From Trichuris trichiura (taxonomy: Eukaryota; Nematoda; Enoplea; Trichinellida; Trichuridae): a DNA stretch of 64,000 bases. Under the pieces are notes generated by a model. The model was not told the DNA's origin and did no database searches. It was given only the letters and a program-made list of their open reading frames with translations. Of this stretch, positions 46,864 through 60,100 are shown one piece after another (the first letter of the stretch is position 1; each line of letters begins with the position of its first letter). Both the position numbers and the translations under genes were made by a program. The stretch is from assembly GCA_037903355.1 (NCBI GenBank), contig JBAJFE010000038.1, forward strand, positions 930,001-994,000, given 5' to 3'.

Positions 46864-49800
46864 CAGCACCTCGGAACGGTTCGTTTTGAAAAAAATCATC
46901 TCTCAACGAGCACCGTTTCAGAAGCAATAAAGCAAGTTTAATTGCTGACTATCTGATAAAAGCTTGTAAAATAAGGGAATAAGCTTTAAAGGAACCTTGG
47001 ACGAATGGCTGCAGCTACGAAACGAAGTAGTTTGCTTGCAAAAGCTAACAAACATGAAACGATCATTCCTTGCCAGAAGAAACTCTGCCTCATTGTCTTT
47101 TGAGAAACCAATCAAAGAAATCATGGATGAGATAGTGGAATTGGAAGTGATTTGGAGGTGAAAGGTTTGACGAATTGAGCACTGAAGGCACTAAGAAGGT
47201 TATAAACAGCCTGCGAAAGGAATAAGAAAGTAGCCAATACCTTAACAGTCCAGTGTTATCAATGCCTTCACAGTTGTTTTATCGTTTTACTATTTTGCTT
47301 GTTCTCAGTATATGTGATTAAGATAAGGTAAATTTCCACAGATGCATTTCCAGGGGGAGCTGCTGCCCCGAAAATTTCAAAATCCTAGGCAACACTTTTA
47401 TGTTCATATGTTTGTAAAATCCGCTATTGAGCTTAAATTCAGAAGGAAAAGGAAACAAACTCCACTGTTAAGTTCTCAGAACATAATTTCTACTGTTCGC
47501 CCAGAAATCAGAAATCATGATTTCGTTGAATGCAAGTGTTTTGATACACAGAAAAAAGCTAATAGCAATAGCAACTAGCAAAATCGCAGAAATTTTGACC
47601 TACCCGCAGAAAGTAGCCAATATCTACTGGCTCTGTGCACACGGAAATTGTAACTTCGTTTGTGGATAACTTGTTCACCTCCTACCAGCCTTGCATTAAT
47701 AAAGCTTGCATCAAACTTGCAGTGCCTCATTTTTTTCAGACAGTTACTAAGTTTCTGTCACTGTAAAAGACTAAGCAACAAATAGTTACCAGCAAACAGT
47801 TCTCATTTGTTAACGAAAAAAGCACAAGGTGCATCTTAAGTTCACAATTTTCAAACTGAAATTTTCTCGCAGTCTGTATTCCAATAATGAGTATCTTTCG
47901 TAATAACGCTATAACGAAATTTCAAGAAAGACATCAGCGTATCCTCTAACATTTGCTATCCTCCCACCACGTTGCTCGAAGAATAACGTACTTTTTCACG
48001 CTCTATGCTCTCCTGCGTACATGTTCAGAGAAATATGCAGGTCATGTGGTCAGATCGAGTAAATGCAAGATCGAACTGAAAATTATGCCAAACTGGAACA
48101 GCGTCTAGACGGGAAAAATGTCTTCAGTTTCAGAACGAGTTCCTCTTAGCTAGGCGAAAGCCTTAATCGCTAGAACTCAGTCCCCGTTAAAATGTAGCAC
48201 TCAGATGTTCAACTGCGTTACTGCAAACTGATTTATTCTGCTCTAACATACACATAAGGGAACGATGATAGAGCGCACTGCATGTTAGCAAAAGCGGCTA
48301 TCTGAAACCAAAAAAGACAAAGTTATCTTTAAAAAATTCCAGCGACCGCTTCATCACTGGCCAACTAAGTTTGCCTAACATGTAATCTGAGGGGGGATAA
48401 ACTTTTTTCAGACAGAAAAGAATTTTTTTACACAAGGTAACGATGTGTCCCTGAGACATGTACGCAAAAAGTTCTGCACATTTAGATTGTATCCGCTCTT
48501 AATCCTTGAATACGGGCTATTGGTACAAAACAGCCATAACGCAACCGCCTATAAAGTGCATCTGACCTATACAGGACTTCGTACCGCTTTAGATTTTAAG
48601 TCACCGGCCTCCTGTCCCACCTTTATTTAGAACACAATTACTTGCAAATGGAAACGACCACGTATCTTTTCAAAACGGATGGCGGTCATATCATGGAATC
48701 CCGTTTCGTCAAAATTTTCGTTTCACTGAATTTCTCCTTTTACCTAATAGCTGTTTTGCTGAACAGTAAAATCCTGAATGTGCCGGAATCCTTAAATTGA
48801 TCGTACGCGACTAAGTCAAAATCCTCAACGGATGAAAAGACATGTACATTGAAACACCGTATGCGTCAATCCTGAACAATCTGAACAGCTGAGCGAGTGA
48901 ATAGAGTGCCCTGTGAATTTCTTTGGTATCTGTGCGAGTTCATATCCAGCATTAAACTGTTCTAATCGCATACTAGAAGTCAACGTTTTGCAAGTCACTG
49001 ATACTTAGGCAGAGAGTCATGTAACTCAACTGCGCCAATATTTGGCCAGGCACCACTGCAGTTAAGTTCTATCATATGTGTTGCCTGAAGTAAAATTTCT
49101 CCTACCATAAAATAGATTGCGTGCATTTCAAAAATTCAGTGGATGGGAAGAAAAGCCAGAAAGCCGTTTTTCGTACCGGGTACAGGAAAGCGACAGTAAC
49201 CAAAACGAGGCCTGCTTCCGCTGGTGCATTGCATTACTACCGCTTAAATTTTAGAGCTGTTTTTCTTTTATTAACGAAACGTTCGACAGGACATGTGCAG
49301 TCAACTATAGAAGCACCACCAAAGAATCATTTAATTTTTAATGGGAAGCAACCAGAAGAAGCAATAAACGACCTTACGGGTCATCATAAAAGTTAGTCAC
49401 GGTAATGAATGAGACACAAAACAACAGAGAAGCTAAGGTAGACCAAACGAGAAGTAGGACATTCAATAGGTCGTATCCGTTGGAAACTCGCAAGTGCTGT
49501 TTTCAGTTCAAATCTTTCGAGTTATCTCCTGTTTGTGCTACCATGTTTATCAGAAAGTCAATTCTCACTTCTTTGTGTGATACATGCTTGAGGCCCAGTC
49601 GTATTATCTCTTTTGAAGGGAAATTAGTTCATCAGTTGGATCCCACTGTTTATTTCGAATACGTTCAAGATACGTTCGAACTGCGTTGCTTTCTATTAGT
49701 TGTGGAAATGATTTTCAACTCTTTTTCTTTGCTCTAAAGCAGATATTAATACGTTCAGTGCCATTCCCTGAAGGTACAAGAACGTTAACGCTTTTTAAAT

Positions 49801-52026
49801 GCTCATTTTCTATTAATAAATTACATTGACACCGGAAATCCATCCTGTAGAACAAGCGGTCATCCAGAATTCTAAACCATCCTCTTCTCTATGCTAACTT
49901 ACCTTTCAGTAGTAAACAGGTAATTTGCTAAGCGCGTCCTTCCCAATCACGAAACCTTTTCCCTCCCTAGCAGCTGACGGTACCAAATTCCAAATCTTTT
50001 GCGTAAGACATCATTCCGTAACAACAGGGTTTTGTTAGTTGCTCACCACCCTTTGAAAATATGAAAGGAATGCAGCAGTACACTTTTGATATATCCTTCT
50101 GACTCAAAAGGGCCTAAGCATAACAAAGCAGCAGTACACGTTTTTAAAACAGCTATATTCTAGGTAAGTACGTCCTCATCAGGAAAGCACTCTCCAATGA
50201 AAAAAGAAGCCGTTGACTTTTAGAATGATTCTCATTTCTAGCCCTGCATGCCAGTAAGTGAACCGATTTGCTGGCATCATATCAAGTGCCGTTGCAAAAT
50301 CTGCAGAATTTACTCCCAATGTGCTGATAAATGTTTACAATTCATGTTACTACTGCTGGAGCCATAAGACCAGAAAACCTTTGTATGATTGAAAGATCCG
50401 GGTCGCACTGTACTGTACGTCCAAAACCCAGCTTCACTGTGCAGAAAACCCACGTTGCAGTTTCATGTTGTCACAAACAAACAGACTAATCATTTCGTGC
50501 CGTTTAATGCACCAATTAGTTTCTTGCGAAGAGCGCACTGTGTGGAGCAGTCACCGCTGTATATAAGCCTACAAGAACAAGAAACTTACTATTATCAACA
50601 CTTTGTAAATAAAGTTGAATAGCTAACGACATTTGGCCGTTACGTGTTCAGCAAAATGGTCTGCGTTTTGAATGCTAAAAGTTAGGTTGTTTGCAGCGGG
50701 ATTCGTTGGAAATTTGTAACCGACTTCTTAAACGTATTGAGCTTAGACAGATTTACATGTATTATGACAATGCTGAATACGGGATCAGTGATATTCTGAA
50801 CGCTCCCTCCCTTTCTCTCAAATAAACGGATCAGCTACGGCTAAAGTACTCGAACTGAAAGCAGCACCATAAAAAATATGAACGTTCAGGATAATCATGT
50901 TCTTTCAATGCGCTTTTATGGAAGTCTCAAACCATTTCCCAGCCTTATACGTTTCTCGTCGTTTCCGTAGTCCAAGGCCGTCGTAATTGAAATAAAGAGC
51001 AAAACAGACTGCTTCAACAAGGAATTAAACGGTACCGTTTCTTAAAAACAAAAACACTTTGCGTAGCTTTAGTTAGACTGGACGTTTAGAAATAATTTGT
51101 TCCGCCTTTTGCGTAACCGTTGTGAAATAACGCCAGTAAATGATTGGTCGGTCTGGGAATCCCAAGAAAAGTTAAACTAATTAATAAGGCATATGATAAA
51201 GTTTATTTCGCTACTGTCTATTACAGCCAGAGTCATGCTCAGACGCAAATATGTAATGTAACAGAGTTGATGAAAAAAATTGGAATTGGCATAAAACAAT
51301 CTAAAAGGCAGATATGCGCCAGACTTGACGCCACGCGTATTTGAAGCAAGTTTATAGATAGTTAAGGTGGGAGGTGCACATAGGAAAAGAGTGAGTTGAG
51401 CAATCGCATTAAGAGGGGACACAAACGCATACTGAAGCCATGAGTAATAATTACACAGTAGGATCAGACCATAATCATGTTATGCCCCCGCTGCAGCTGA
51501 TAAAGAAAGGGTTAGCAGGTGATCCTATGTGGGGCAAGTAGCACCAGCTACATGCCATTACAGGAAGCCGGTTCTCGGCTTTCAGTTTCGACACTGTTTG
51601 GCCATCTCAATATTGTATTACTAATTGAGCACGTGAATCTCTGTAACGGGTTGATAGTGCTTCATAGTGGGGTTTTTGTGTATAGTAGCGCTCGTTCAAG
51701 AAAAATAATTTTTAATCCCAGAGCTTTTAGGTTTCAGCCTTAGCCTAACACATGATAATAACGATTCCATCTTATTATTCTCTTTTAATGCGACCGTTGA
51801 ATACGGGTTAAAGCTGAGACCTGAAAACTGTAGGCTTAGAATTTTTTTTTCGGAAAAGTCACAGCAGTAAATAAAGACCACCAATATTAATAAGCAAAGT
51901 TCGTTAGTGCCTTGGCTGTGTTAGTGTGTCACTTTATTGTATTAATACAGTTTTTAGATGTCATTGAAAACAAATGACTTTTCAGCGCTGCTTTTGAGTT
52001 TCAAGTGCGTGCTTTTATTACGGAAG

Positions 52027-52223
52027 GGTACTGGTGTTTATTTTCACTTACCAATAAACCATCCTTCAAAGCTTTTGGAGTATCGGACAGGGCAGTACTA
52101 ACTATCGCACATAGGTCCTGTTGTTGCTATCGTTGACAACGAAGCACGAAAAGCTCCAAAAGCTTCGAAGGACGGTTTATTTCTAAGCGAAGATAAGTAT
52201 AAGCGAAAATAAACGCTTGTACC
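52027..52223. mobile_element. Palindromic MITE beginning GGTAC
   Basis: Outer ends GGTACTGGTGTTTATTTTC and its inverted partner at about 52200-52223 are followed by inner arms AATAAACCATCCTTCAAAGC and GCTTCGAAGGACGGTTTATT, each flanked by CTTTTGGAG. The two-step inverted structure surrounds about 60 bp of unique sequence. No coding capacity. Confidence 0.8.
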
Positions 52224-53433
52224 TTTCTGTAATAGAAACACGCACAGTTTATATATTTCACTCAACCATACTGGATAACTTTTCGCCCGATCTTATCGTG
52301 CTGCAGTGGTCTTGAATGTACTTAGCTGCTACGCGCTTAGGTGCTTATGACTACTACCCATACCAGCAGAAAAATTTCTGCTAATATAGGCAGTAGTCGA
52401 AACCATCTAACTGGGCAACGGTTAAACGGTATCAAGATGATTAAGGACAGCTTCAGGCGATTGGTAATTAAGAATAACGGTTCCAGTCCGTTCATTCTTG
52501 AACTCACAGCCCGTACTGCACGTTAGTTAATCATATAGCCCAGCCTATGTTCTGGTTTAAACACAGCGTTTAGAGCAGAGCCAAGCGAGAGTAATATCCA
52601 CATTAAGCTAGAACATAGATTGAAGGTTGGGGAACACTATCAATAGTTTAATAGGTCCGTCATGATTTAGATACAACTTCCTTGAAGCATGCGAAAAGGG
52701 TTTAAACGTGTATAAGAATGCTCTTCTTATTTAACAGTACAATCAGGACAGCGGCAGCAACCAATAAAAGCATGAATGATGATTTCCCACAGGCGTTTGA
52801 AGATTGAAAGGCCTAAGAAAGCGATAAGACTCCACTATTGTTTCTTTTGGGTAGCAAACTCTCGCGAGAAAGCTAGCAACTCAGTAGTCATAACGGTGAA
52901 CATTTGTCACAAAATGCGTGCTCTTTCAATTCCTCACAGCGAGTGCTTCGCCAGGGGCGTTATTATTTTAACGTCATTTCATGAAGCAGGTGCAGGCATG
53001 TCGTACCAAACTCGGCCGCTCTCAGCTATACAGAAGTGGAGATCATATCGGGTTTACTGCAACTACCATAATTTTATTAACAAGGGAGTTAAAGTACAAA
53101 GAATTTTTGATTTTGCCTAATGTTTACTACTGCCAGCCCATTGTTCACTTTGTAACAAGTATCCGGGCCATTTCTAGTTTCTAGCGACGGCAGCCTACAT
53201 AAGTTTGTCCCAAATTATACAGCAGCGACACTCACGCACTCTAAACATTACAGCTCCCGTGCTTGGTCTATCCTTTTTTCCCTTCAGAATGTCCAATTGT
53301 TCTCAACTTCAGATTTTCAATAAGGGCCTGCTTGTTCTTCAAGGGCGTTGTGGTGAGCGCAGGAGACATCGAACATTATGAGCGCATTAGACATGAACAT
53401 TATTCTCACCTGTACGTGATATTAGAAAAGCCC

Positions 53434-55980
53434 ATGTCAAAGAGCCATAGCATTTGGTCATCGCTTTTTTGGCTTTCTTCCTCTGACAATGGTTTTGCTG
53501 ATGTTCTGGAAAATGCTTTCCAGAGGTACGGTGAATTCGTAGGACGACATCCTACTCCTTTTGTTTTGGGTCCAATAGTGTTCACCTTATTAATTGTATT
53601 TGGCACTGTCAATATGCACGTTGTGGATGACATGCGAGAGTTGTACACGCCGCCTGGATCCCTGTCTCTCAAGGAGCATCAATTACACAGCCGCTTCTCA
53701 ACGGCTGGCAATGATTCTGCCAGCGAAGCATTTTTCGTTGGGGTTGCCTTAAACGACAATGGCAACCTTATGCAGTATAATTATACAACAGCCATAGATC
53801 GTATAAATGATTACGTTTTAAAAAACCTTACGTTAAATATTCACGGAACAAATGTTTCCTTTGATCGTGAGATCTGTTCGAAGTCTGTCCTATGTCGTGA
53901 GAGTAACCACGCGTTAGGACTGATAATAGATGCCTACTTTGATCCGAAGCTTCGAAATAACAAGGAAGTGAATCTCACTTACCCCGTGGCAAACGTATTT
54001 GGAAACAAGATCTATCTTGGTGGCTTGTTTGGCGGAGTAGCCGTTTGCAATGGTCGTATTAAAGAGGTGAAACTCATCCATCTCATGTACAACTACCCAA
54101 CTTTTAACAATGCTACCATTATTAAGACTTTTGAAAAAGCTCTTCGACGCTACTTGAGCAGCCTAGAAAGCACAGGCTTGCAGTTCAATTCATTTAGCTC
54201 TGACATACTGAAAAGTGAGATATCCCGAACGGCCACGTACGCGCTTCCTTACTTTCCCGTTAGCGTTGCTTTACTAACCGCTTTGCTTCTGTCTGTGCTA
54301 TATACAGCTGACCCGGTTACCTCAAAGCCAGTGGAAGGGCTCATGGGGCTAGCGAACAGCTTGCTTGCAATAGGTGCTGCGTTTGGATTCATGTCCTTGC
54401 TCAACATACCTTTCAACAATACGGTCACGGTAGTGCCATTCATTACTCTCGCCTTGGCAGTAGACGACACGTTTATTTTACTTGCCGCATGGCAGCAAAC
54501 GAATCCATCCCTATGCCCGGAACGGCGCCTCGGTTTGACTTTGAAGGAAGCTGGCACAGCTATTACTATAACGGTGATGACAGATATCTTCTCCTTCGTA
54601 ATTGGCACCTTCAGCTCGACTCCAGCTATATCTTCATTTTGCTTGTTCACCGTAGCCGCCATCCTGTTCGATTATGTATTTCAACTGACATTTTTTTGTG
54701 CCATTACAGTGTTAGGCGGAAGACGCGAAGCTGCTGGTAGGCATTGTCTTTGGTACCGGATAAGGCCAGCCTCCAAGTCTTCTTTGCTAAGGCCTAAGGT
54801 TGCGCTTACTTCAGACAGGGACGTGCAACCTGTTTCGGCTAGTTCCAACCTGCAGAGAGTGAATCCGGGACAGCGAATGCTAAAGCTGTGGTACAAGGCA
54901 TTCTGGACGACTCCTGGAAGTCGCTGGATAGCCATGACCATTTACGTACTCTATCTTGGTATTTCCTTCTACGGTACATGCAAGATTCGCATCAATCTGA
55001 CGCCGGGTCACCTTCTGGTCGCTGATTCACCGTTAAAACGTTACGTTTGGCTGGCGGAAAATTTTGTCTATCCTCAGGGCTTCGTCGCCTACGTATACAT
55101 ATTAAATGCCCCTGACTTCCGCAACCGAACTCAAACGCTACGTTTTCGCAACTTTGTAGCTGAATTGGAATCATCTACGCATGCAGTAGGATCAGATTCC
55201 ACGACTTTGTGGCTCGATGACTTCAGCAAGCATCTGGAGCACCTCGGGGCTGAAGATGAAGAATTCTATGACTATCTGTACGACTTTTTGAAGCTATCTA
55301 GCAAGGCTCATTGGCGTTCTCATCTGCATATCAACGAAAAAGCTGATAAGCCCGTTCAGCAGTTTTACTTCACTACGGGTTTCCGAGTTAACGAATGGGT
55401 ATTGCGGGCAGATATGGTTTCTCAGTGGCGAAGCATTTCTGCCAAATACGAGGAGCTCCAGCCAGTTGTTTACGACGAGTACAATTTCATTGCTGATCAA
55501 GTGCTATCATTAAAAACGACCACTTTGCAAGAGGTAGGAGTCGCCTTCTGCTGCATGTTTCTAGTCTGTGCCGTTTTCATCCGCAAGAGCGATCTTTTAT
55601 TTTGGGTTTTGTGGAGCCTCTTCTCCATGGATATGGGAGTCATTGGCTTATTAACCCTATGGGGATTGGACATGGATCCAACTACAGTTATTTCTATCTT
55701 GATGAGCATAGGCTTAACTGTCGACTTTACTATTCACATGGCATACCACTACTACCGTTGCCCTGTGCAACAGACTGAGCGTAAAATGCTTCTACTATTT
55801 GATCTGGCAGGCTGGCCATTAATTGAAGGTGGCATGTGCACGCTGCTGGCTATGCTGTCCCTGGTCTTCGTCCCGTCAAACGTAGCTACTGTATTCTTTC
55901 GGACCGTTGTTCTAGTGGTAACCTTGGGGCTTTTTCATGCTCTGTTCGTCTTGCCAGTGCTTTTCACGCTAACAAAATAA
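53434..55980 (+). CDS. Patched-related (PTR) sterol-sensing-domain protein
   Basis: Single exon, 848 aa from this ATG. The frame is open back to an ATG at 53263 (905 aa), but the extra 57 residues look like leader, and this ATG lies about 44 residues before the conserved GRHPTPFVLGPIVF start. Order: first membrane span; a large ectodomain with N-glycosylation sites (NYT, NLT, NVS, NNAT); a sterol-sensing block of five spans around FNNTVTVVPFITLALAVDDT and TPAISSFCLFT; a cytosolic loop; a second span and ectodomain; and a final five-span block (LTLWGLDMDPTTVISILMSI, GLTVDFTIHMAYHYYR). This duplicated RND-like layout and the AVDD and TVDFTIH motifs place it in the nematode PTR/PTCHD family, linked in C. 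elegans to moulting and membrane traffic. The substrate is unknown. The lack of introns contrasts with its neighbours. AATAAA lies at 56113. Confidence 0.9.
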   Translation: MSKSHSIWSSLFWLSSSDNGFADVLENAFQRYGEFVGRHPTPFVLGPIVFTLLIVFGTVNMHVVDDMRELYTPPGSLSLKEHQLHSRFSTAGNDSASEAFFVGVALNDNGNLMQYNYTTAIDRINDYVLKNLTLNIHGTNVSFDREICSKSVLCRESNHALGLIIDAYFDPKLRNNKEVNLTYPVANVFGNKIYLGGLFGGVAVCNGRIKEVKLIHLMYNYPTFNNATIIKTFEKALRRYLSSLESTGLQFNSFSSDILKSEISRTATYALPYFPVSVALLTALLLSVLYTADPVTSKPVEGLMGLANSLLAIGAAFGFMSLLNIPFNNTVTVVPFITLALAVDDTFILLAAWQQTNPSLCPERRLGLTLKEAGTAITITVMTDIFSFVIGTFSSTPAISSFCLFTVAAILFDYVFQLTFFCAITVLGGRREAAGRHCLWYRIRPASKSSLLRPKVALTSDRDVQPVSASSNLQRVNPGQRMLKLWYKAFWTTPGSRWIAMTIYVLYLGISFYGTCKIRINLTPGHLLVADSPLKRYVWLAENFVYPQGFVAYVYILNAPDFRNRTQTLRFRNFVAELESSTHAVGSDSTTLWLDDFSKHLEHLGAEDEEFYDYLYDFLKLSSKAHWRSHLHINEKADKPVQQFYFTTGFRVNEWVLRADMVSQWRSISAKYEELQPVVYDEYNFIADQVLSLKTTTLQEVGVAFCCMFLVCAVFIRKSDLLFWVLWSLFSMDMGVIGLLTLWGLDMDPTTVISILMSIGLTVDFTIHMAYHYYRCPVQQTERKMLLLFDLAGWPLIEGGMCTLLAMLSLVFVPSNVATVFFRTVVLVVTLGLFHALFVLPVLFTLTK

Positions 55981-57119
55981 ACTTCAACCATATTTTCGGA
56001 CAGCTTGTCTTATCATCACTGGCAACCACGCCCAGTTGACGTTAGTTAGAATCAGTTTTCTTTGCGTTCGAATTCTTTTCGATGGACAGGCGAATGCTCT
56101 TCGACCTTGCAGAATAAAATGACTGCCTAACAGGATGCCATATTATGCTGCCTATAAACGTATTGAAGATGACAAACTCAATGACCCAGTTGCGTTAAGT
56201 GAGTCGTCCATCTACCATCGCTGCTAAGGGAGCACATAGACATTTTGTTCCTCTTCTCAGTGTCTCGCTCGTTCAAGAGCAATCATAGATGAAATTTAAT
56301 TATTTGCCTGAGGACATTCAGTCAACCTCAGGTGAGCGCATTCTGCAACGGAATTTTATTGCACAAGTAACTTTATAAAACACAGGAAACTCTTCAAAGA
56401 TCGAATTACTGATGCGTTTCGAGTCCATCCAAAAAATAAAGGTTGCTGTTTTAAAGCATCCATTCTTTCAAGAAGGAACCCGCAATGAGTTTTATTCTGA
56501 CTTGTCACTGTTATAAGAAGCAATTCCTTTCCATGAGGCTATCCTTGACCGTGACAGTCGAAGAAGACTGCCGTTGAAAGAAGAATGCCAATTAAAATTA
56601 GTAGAAACGGTTACCTTACTTTTCATAACCCATGAATACAGAACCAGCAAAAGGACCCTAATTGAATTGACATTGGGGAATGCGCCCATTTCGCTCAAGT
56701 TTTAGAGCACTCCTAAAAGCGACGTAAGCTGTTTGCCAAATATTGTGCAACTCAAGTCAACCGAAGAGATCGACACAGTTCCAGCTATTGCCTGGTGGCT
56801 GTGTGTACGGAACCGTCCGCAGGTCAGTAATTTCATTCTACTGTGCCACTACTGGAACGAAGGTTGTGCGCTTTGAGCACTTGTCTTTGGAGCGGCGGAA
56901 CGTTACGAACGCATTTAAGATAGTCCAGTTCTGTGAACCACTGCGCGTAGAAACCGTTCTCACTTTCGCTGTTCCTATGGTAACAGCCAAAGCTCTGCCG
57001 TTTGTAAGTCGAACGGCACGCAATAATGCACCGCCTGAACAGTGCACAAGCCGAGAGAACGGAAGGAAGGGAGCGTTTGACTCTGACGAAAGGTTCAGGA
57101 ATCATTTCTCACAAAAAGT
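55981..57119. other. Gap between the PTR gene and the coiled-coil gene
   Basis: It holds the PTR 3' UTR and a plus-strand frame at 56743-57138 (131 codons, containing TTGTKVVRFEHLSLERRN). That frame has coding-like composition but no family I recognise, and is out of phase with the following gene. It may be an upstream exon or a small gene; I cannot support either. Confidence 0.35.
56113..56118 (+). terminator. Poly(A) signal of the PTR gene
   Basis: AATAAA 132 bp after the PTR stop codon. Confidence 0.55.
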
Positions 57120-60100
57120 ATGCTCAAGAAATATTTAAATGACAACAGCTATCGATGGGCGCTGCGCAGGAAATTTCGCGATTTTTCGGCAGACGATATT
57201 GAGGCGAAGTATATTCACACTTTGGAACAACAAATTCGTATACTGGAGCTGCAGAACTCTTTCCTGTAAGTCACAAGCGCGGTCGATTTTCACTAAAGCA
57301 AAATAGAATTATTCAGAAAAATAGAGCTCGACGGTAAACGTTCAACCTCATCACCACAACAGAACAGCGTTCAAAATCAACAGGTAAATGCCATTCACTT
57401 TCTAACCAATTATTCTTAACTTTTTGGAGTTTTTTCCACAACAGCAGCAACCCTTGCGGCACTGTTGCTGTAACAGAGATGATCTGCTTAAAAGGCCTAA
57501 CGTTATATTCAGTTAAGCTTATGCGCGTCTTTCGAAGGATCTGCTTCTTGTTCTGGACACGCGCAACGGTCGAAAGTATGCGCTCTCTCTCTTTTGTCCC
57601 ATTCAAAGTATTAATAATTCTCTCATGTGAAATATCAATCAGTTTCTACGCCGCTCATATCTACGCAATTTTTCCACTAAATCAATATGCACGTTACTTC
57701 AATGAACAGAGCTCGCAAATCTTACACAGTCCGTCAGTAGAGGGCAATAGAATAGGCCTGACGTCAATTTGGATGCTTGTACACTGATGATGGATGTTGT
57801 GGGCTCAGAAAGCTCTGACTGAAGCAAAGAGCACAGTATTTAAACTGAAAAAAACTGTGTATAGCTGTTGAACAAATGAAGCACAACAGTTCGCTTCCCA
57901 CAGATGCAATTTCTTAAGCTCTATCTCATATAATCAGTTTTATTGAGAATTTTTCAAGAAAAATACGACGATAAAAGTCGAATTTCTAAGCGCAAAGCTT
58001 CCCCACACGTATGGTACCATTCATAAAATAAGCAACCGGCTGCAACGCTTAGCTTAAGCCATTTGAAGTAGCAGATTTAGAATCGCCATATTTCTTCGTG
58101 TTAATCAATAAAGCCATGTTCGTCAACACTGTGGGCAGTCTAGTCATTCCGCTAAGAGCAGTGCGTCATCAGTATCCCTGCGTACTATGCAGAATCATTT
58201 TCATCAGTGCGGCAGAGTAGATCGGTGTGCCGTGTCAGATTTCGTTGCCAGGAATAATGGTTGTACCCTCGAAGTCACTCACGGAAGAGGCAATTCAGCA
58301 GCATGCGAGGAAACTGTGGCAACTTAACATTAACATATTTTCAAAAAATTGCTCCAAAGTTTGCTTGGCAGAAGCATTAAATGTAAATAATCTCCTTTTT
58401 CGTGCCTAAGAAAAGCGAAAATAGGAAAAAGAGGATATTTTCACATTGAAGTGATGCAGCTGCACCTCCAGAGGCGCTTCTTTAAGGCAGGCCACTATCG
58501 CTAGGCACTTTGCCAAGGGAAACAGCTTTGTCCCCTAGTTCTCTATTCTAAGGCCATTATCCTCTTGTTTCTCCACATTTGTACTATCAGTATGGAGCTG
58601 TAAGCCGTTAGCATGAGCTTAAAAACGTTTTTATTGTTTCTCTCATGTTATCTGTCACTACTAATAACGTGCAGCAAACCAGGTTTCATGGTCCCTAGAA
58701 AATTTCGGAAGGCCCATGAACGGATGTCTGCAAACGGGGCGCGGTTAGGCACCGGTACCTAGTTTTAAATCAGTTTTTAATGTACAAAGAACTGTTCACC
58801 ATGCACTTACCAGAGAATGAAAAAAGAAGAAAAGCTATAGCTCCATCCGATTTGCCTGAACTGGCTGTTGAAAATGTGGTTTCTTGGAACGGGAGCGTGT
58901 GTTTTCATAATGCAAAACTTTATTACGGAATAGATTCCCGTTTTATACGTTTAACCCGGAGCTTTCGGGTCAACCGAGACCCGTCTTCAGCGGTTCTTAA
59001 TTATGGATATCTATAATTTAGAACCGCTGAAGACAGGTTTCGATTGGCCCGAAAGCTCCGGGTTAGCACGCACAAAACGGGAATCTATTCCGTAACAAAG
59101 TTTTGCATCATGAAAACTGGCTGTTTTCCATTGGACGTGGCATTTAAGAAGAAAAAAGTAGGAAGTCACAAGCAGCATGGTTTGAAGTGGAACTCTTTAT
59201 ACTCATCGAAGCTGACCAATATGAGGAGCTTATTTTACGTTAACAGTTGTAAGGCACAATTCCTGTTCATCCTATTAATACTAATATTTGGAATAGTTCA
59301 CCGAAAGTGTTTGCCAATGGGGACGTTTAATGCACTGAGAAAAGAAGGATAAACACTTGCTTTGACTTCGCCGCCGTTAGCTAAGGAAAGTAACTTTTTA
59401 TAGGCATAATAATTTGATATTGGAGCTTTTAGGGCTGACTCGCTCCCATCGTCAACGTAAGAGTAATCAAAGTTTGGGCAGTGCCATTTTAAGAAATCAA
59501 AAATGGCGTTATGATAAAATTCATTTTGAAGAATATTTTCCGCCTTTAGTTGTGGTACTATGAGAACGAGATGTTTTATTTCCCGTTTAAACGGAACGAA
59601 ACAAAATGGGCTTGTCACATTTTGGTATGCACCCTTTGGTAAGGAAACTCAACTAAAATGGGCACAACTACTTTTAATCAGGGAAAGTAGTGAATGTTGC
59701 TTACTTAGCAAAACATTTCAAACTGACTGCGTGACATTCGTGGCGACAAGATTGTCATTTACTTAACCCAATTTTCACACTTCAAATGAACACGAAGAAT
59801 GAGTGCTTAAATAAATCACGATTTTTTTGCAAACGTTCCATGCTTTCAATCTTGTGTTCAGAAAACTCTTCTACGCTTCAATGTAATGCTTACTAGACTT
59901 TTAATTAAACTGTCAAGTTCAAAAAGATAAATGTTAACGGATTAGAGGCTAGATGCAAAATTAACAGTGCTCTGTGAACGCTACCCCCTATCTTGATGGC
60001 TGTAACAAACCTTTCCGCATAATTTATCCGTCAATTTTCCATCTAAGTGGAGATTCAAATGCAATGGTAATACGTTGATGTGATGCATTAAAGTCTCATT

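Larger units (their letters stand above)
46760..53433. other. Intergenic region between ABCC5 and the PTR gene
   Basis: Open frames (for example 49121-49737, two adjacent frames of about 90 and 110 codons) have no recognisable family signature. Apart from the palindromic element at 52027-52223, I saw no repeat, RNA gene or exon chain. The right end should contain the PTR promoter. Confidence 0.4.

Noticed and set aside
49121..49737. Two adjacent plus-strand frames of about 90 and 110 codons
   Set aside because: No splice signals linking them and no recognisable domain; treated as chance frames.
59298..59618. Minus-strand 106-codon frame next to the palindrome, considered as a transposase remnant
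   Set aside because: No catalytic triad or DNA-binding motif and no similarity I can name.
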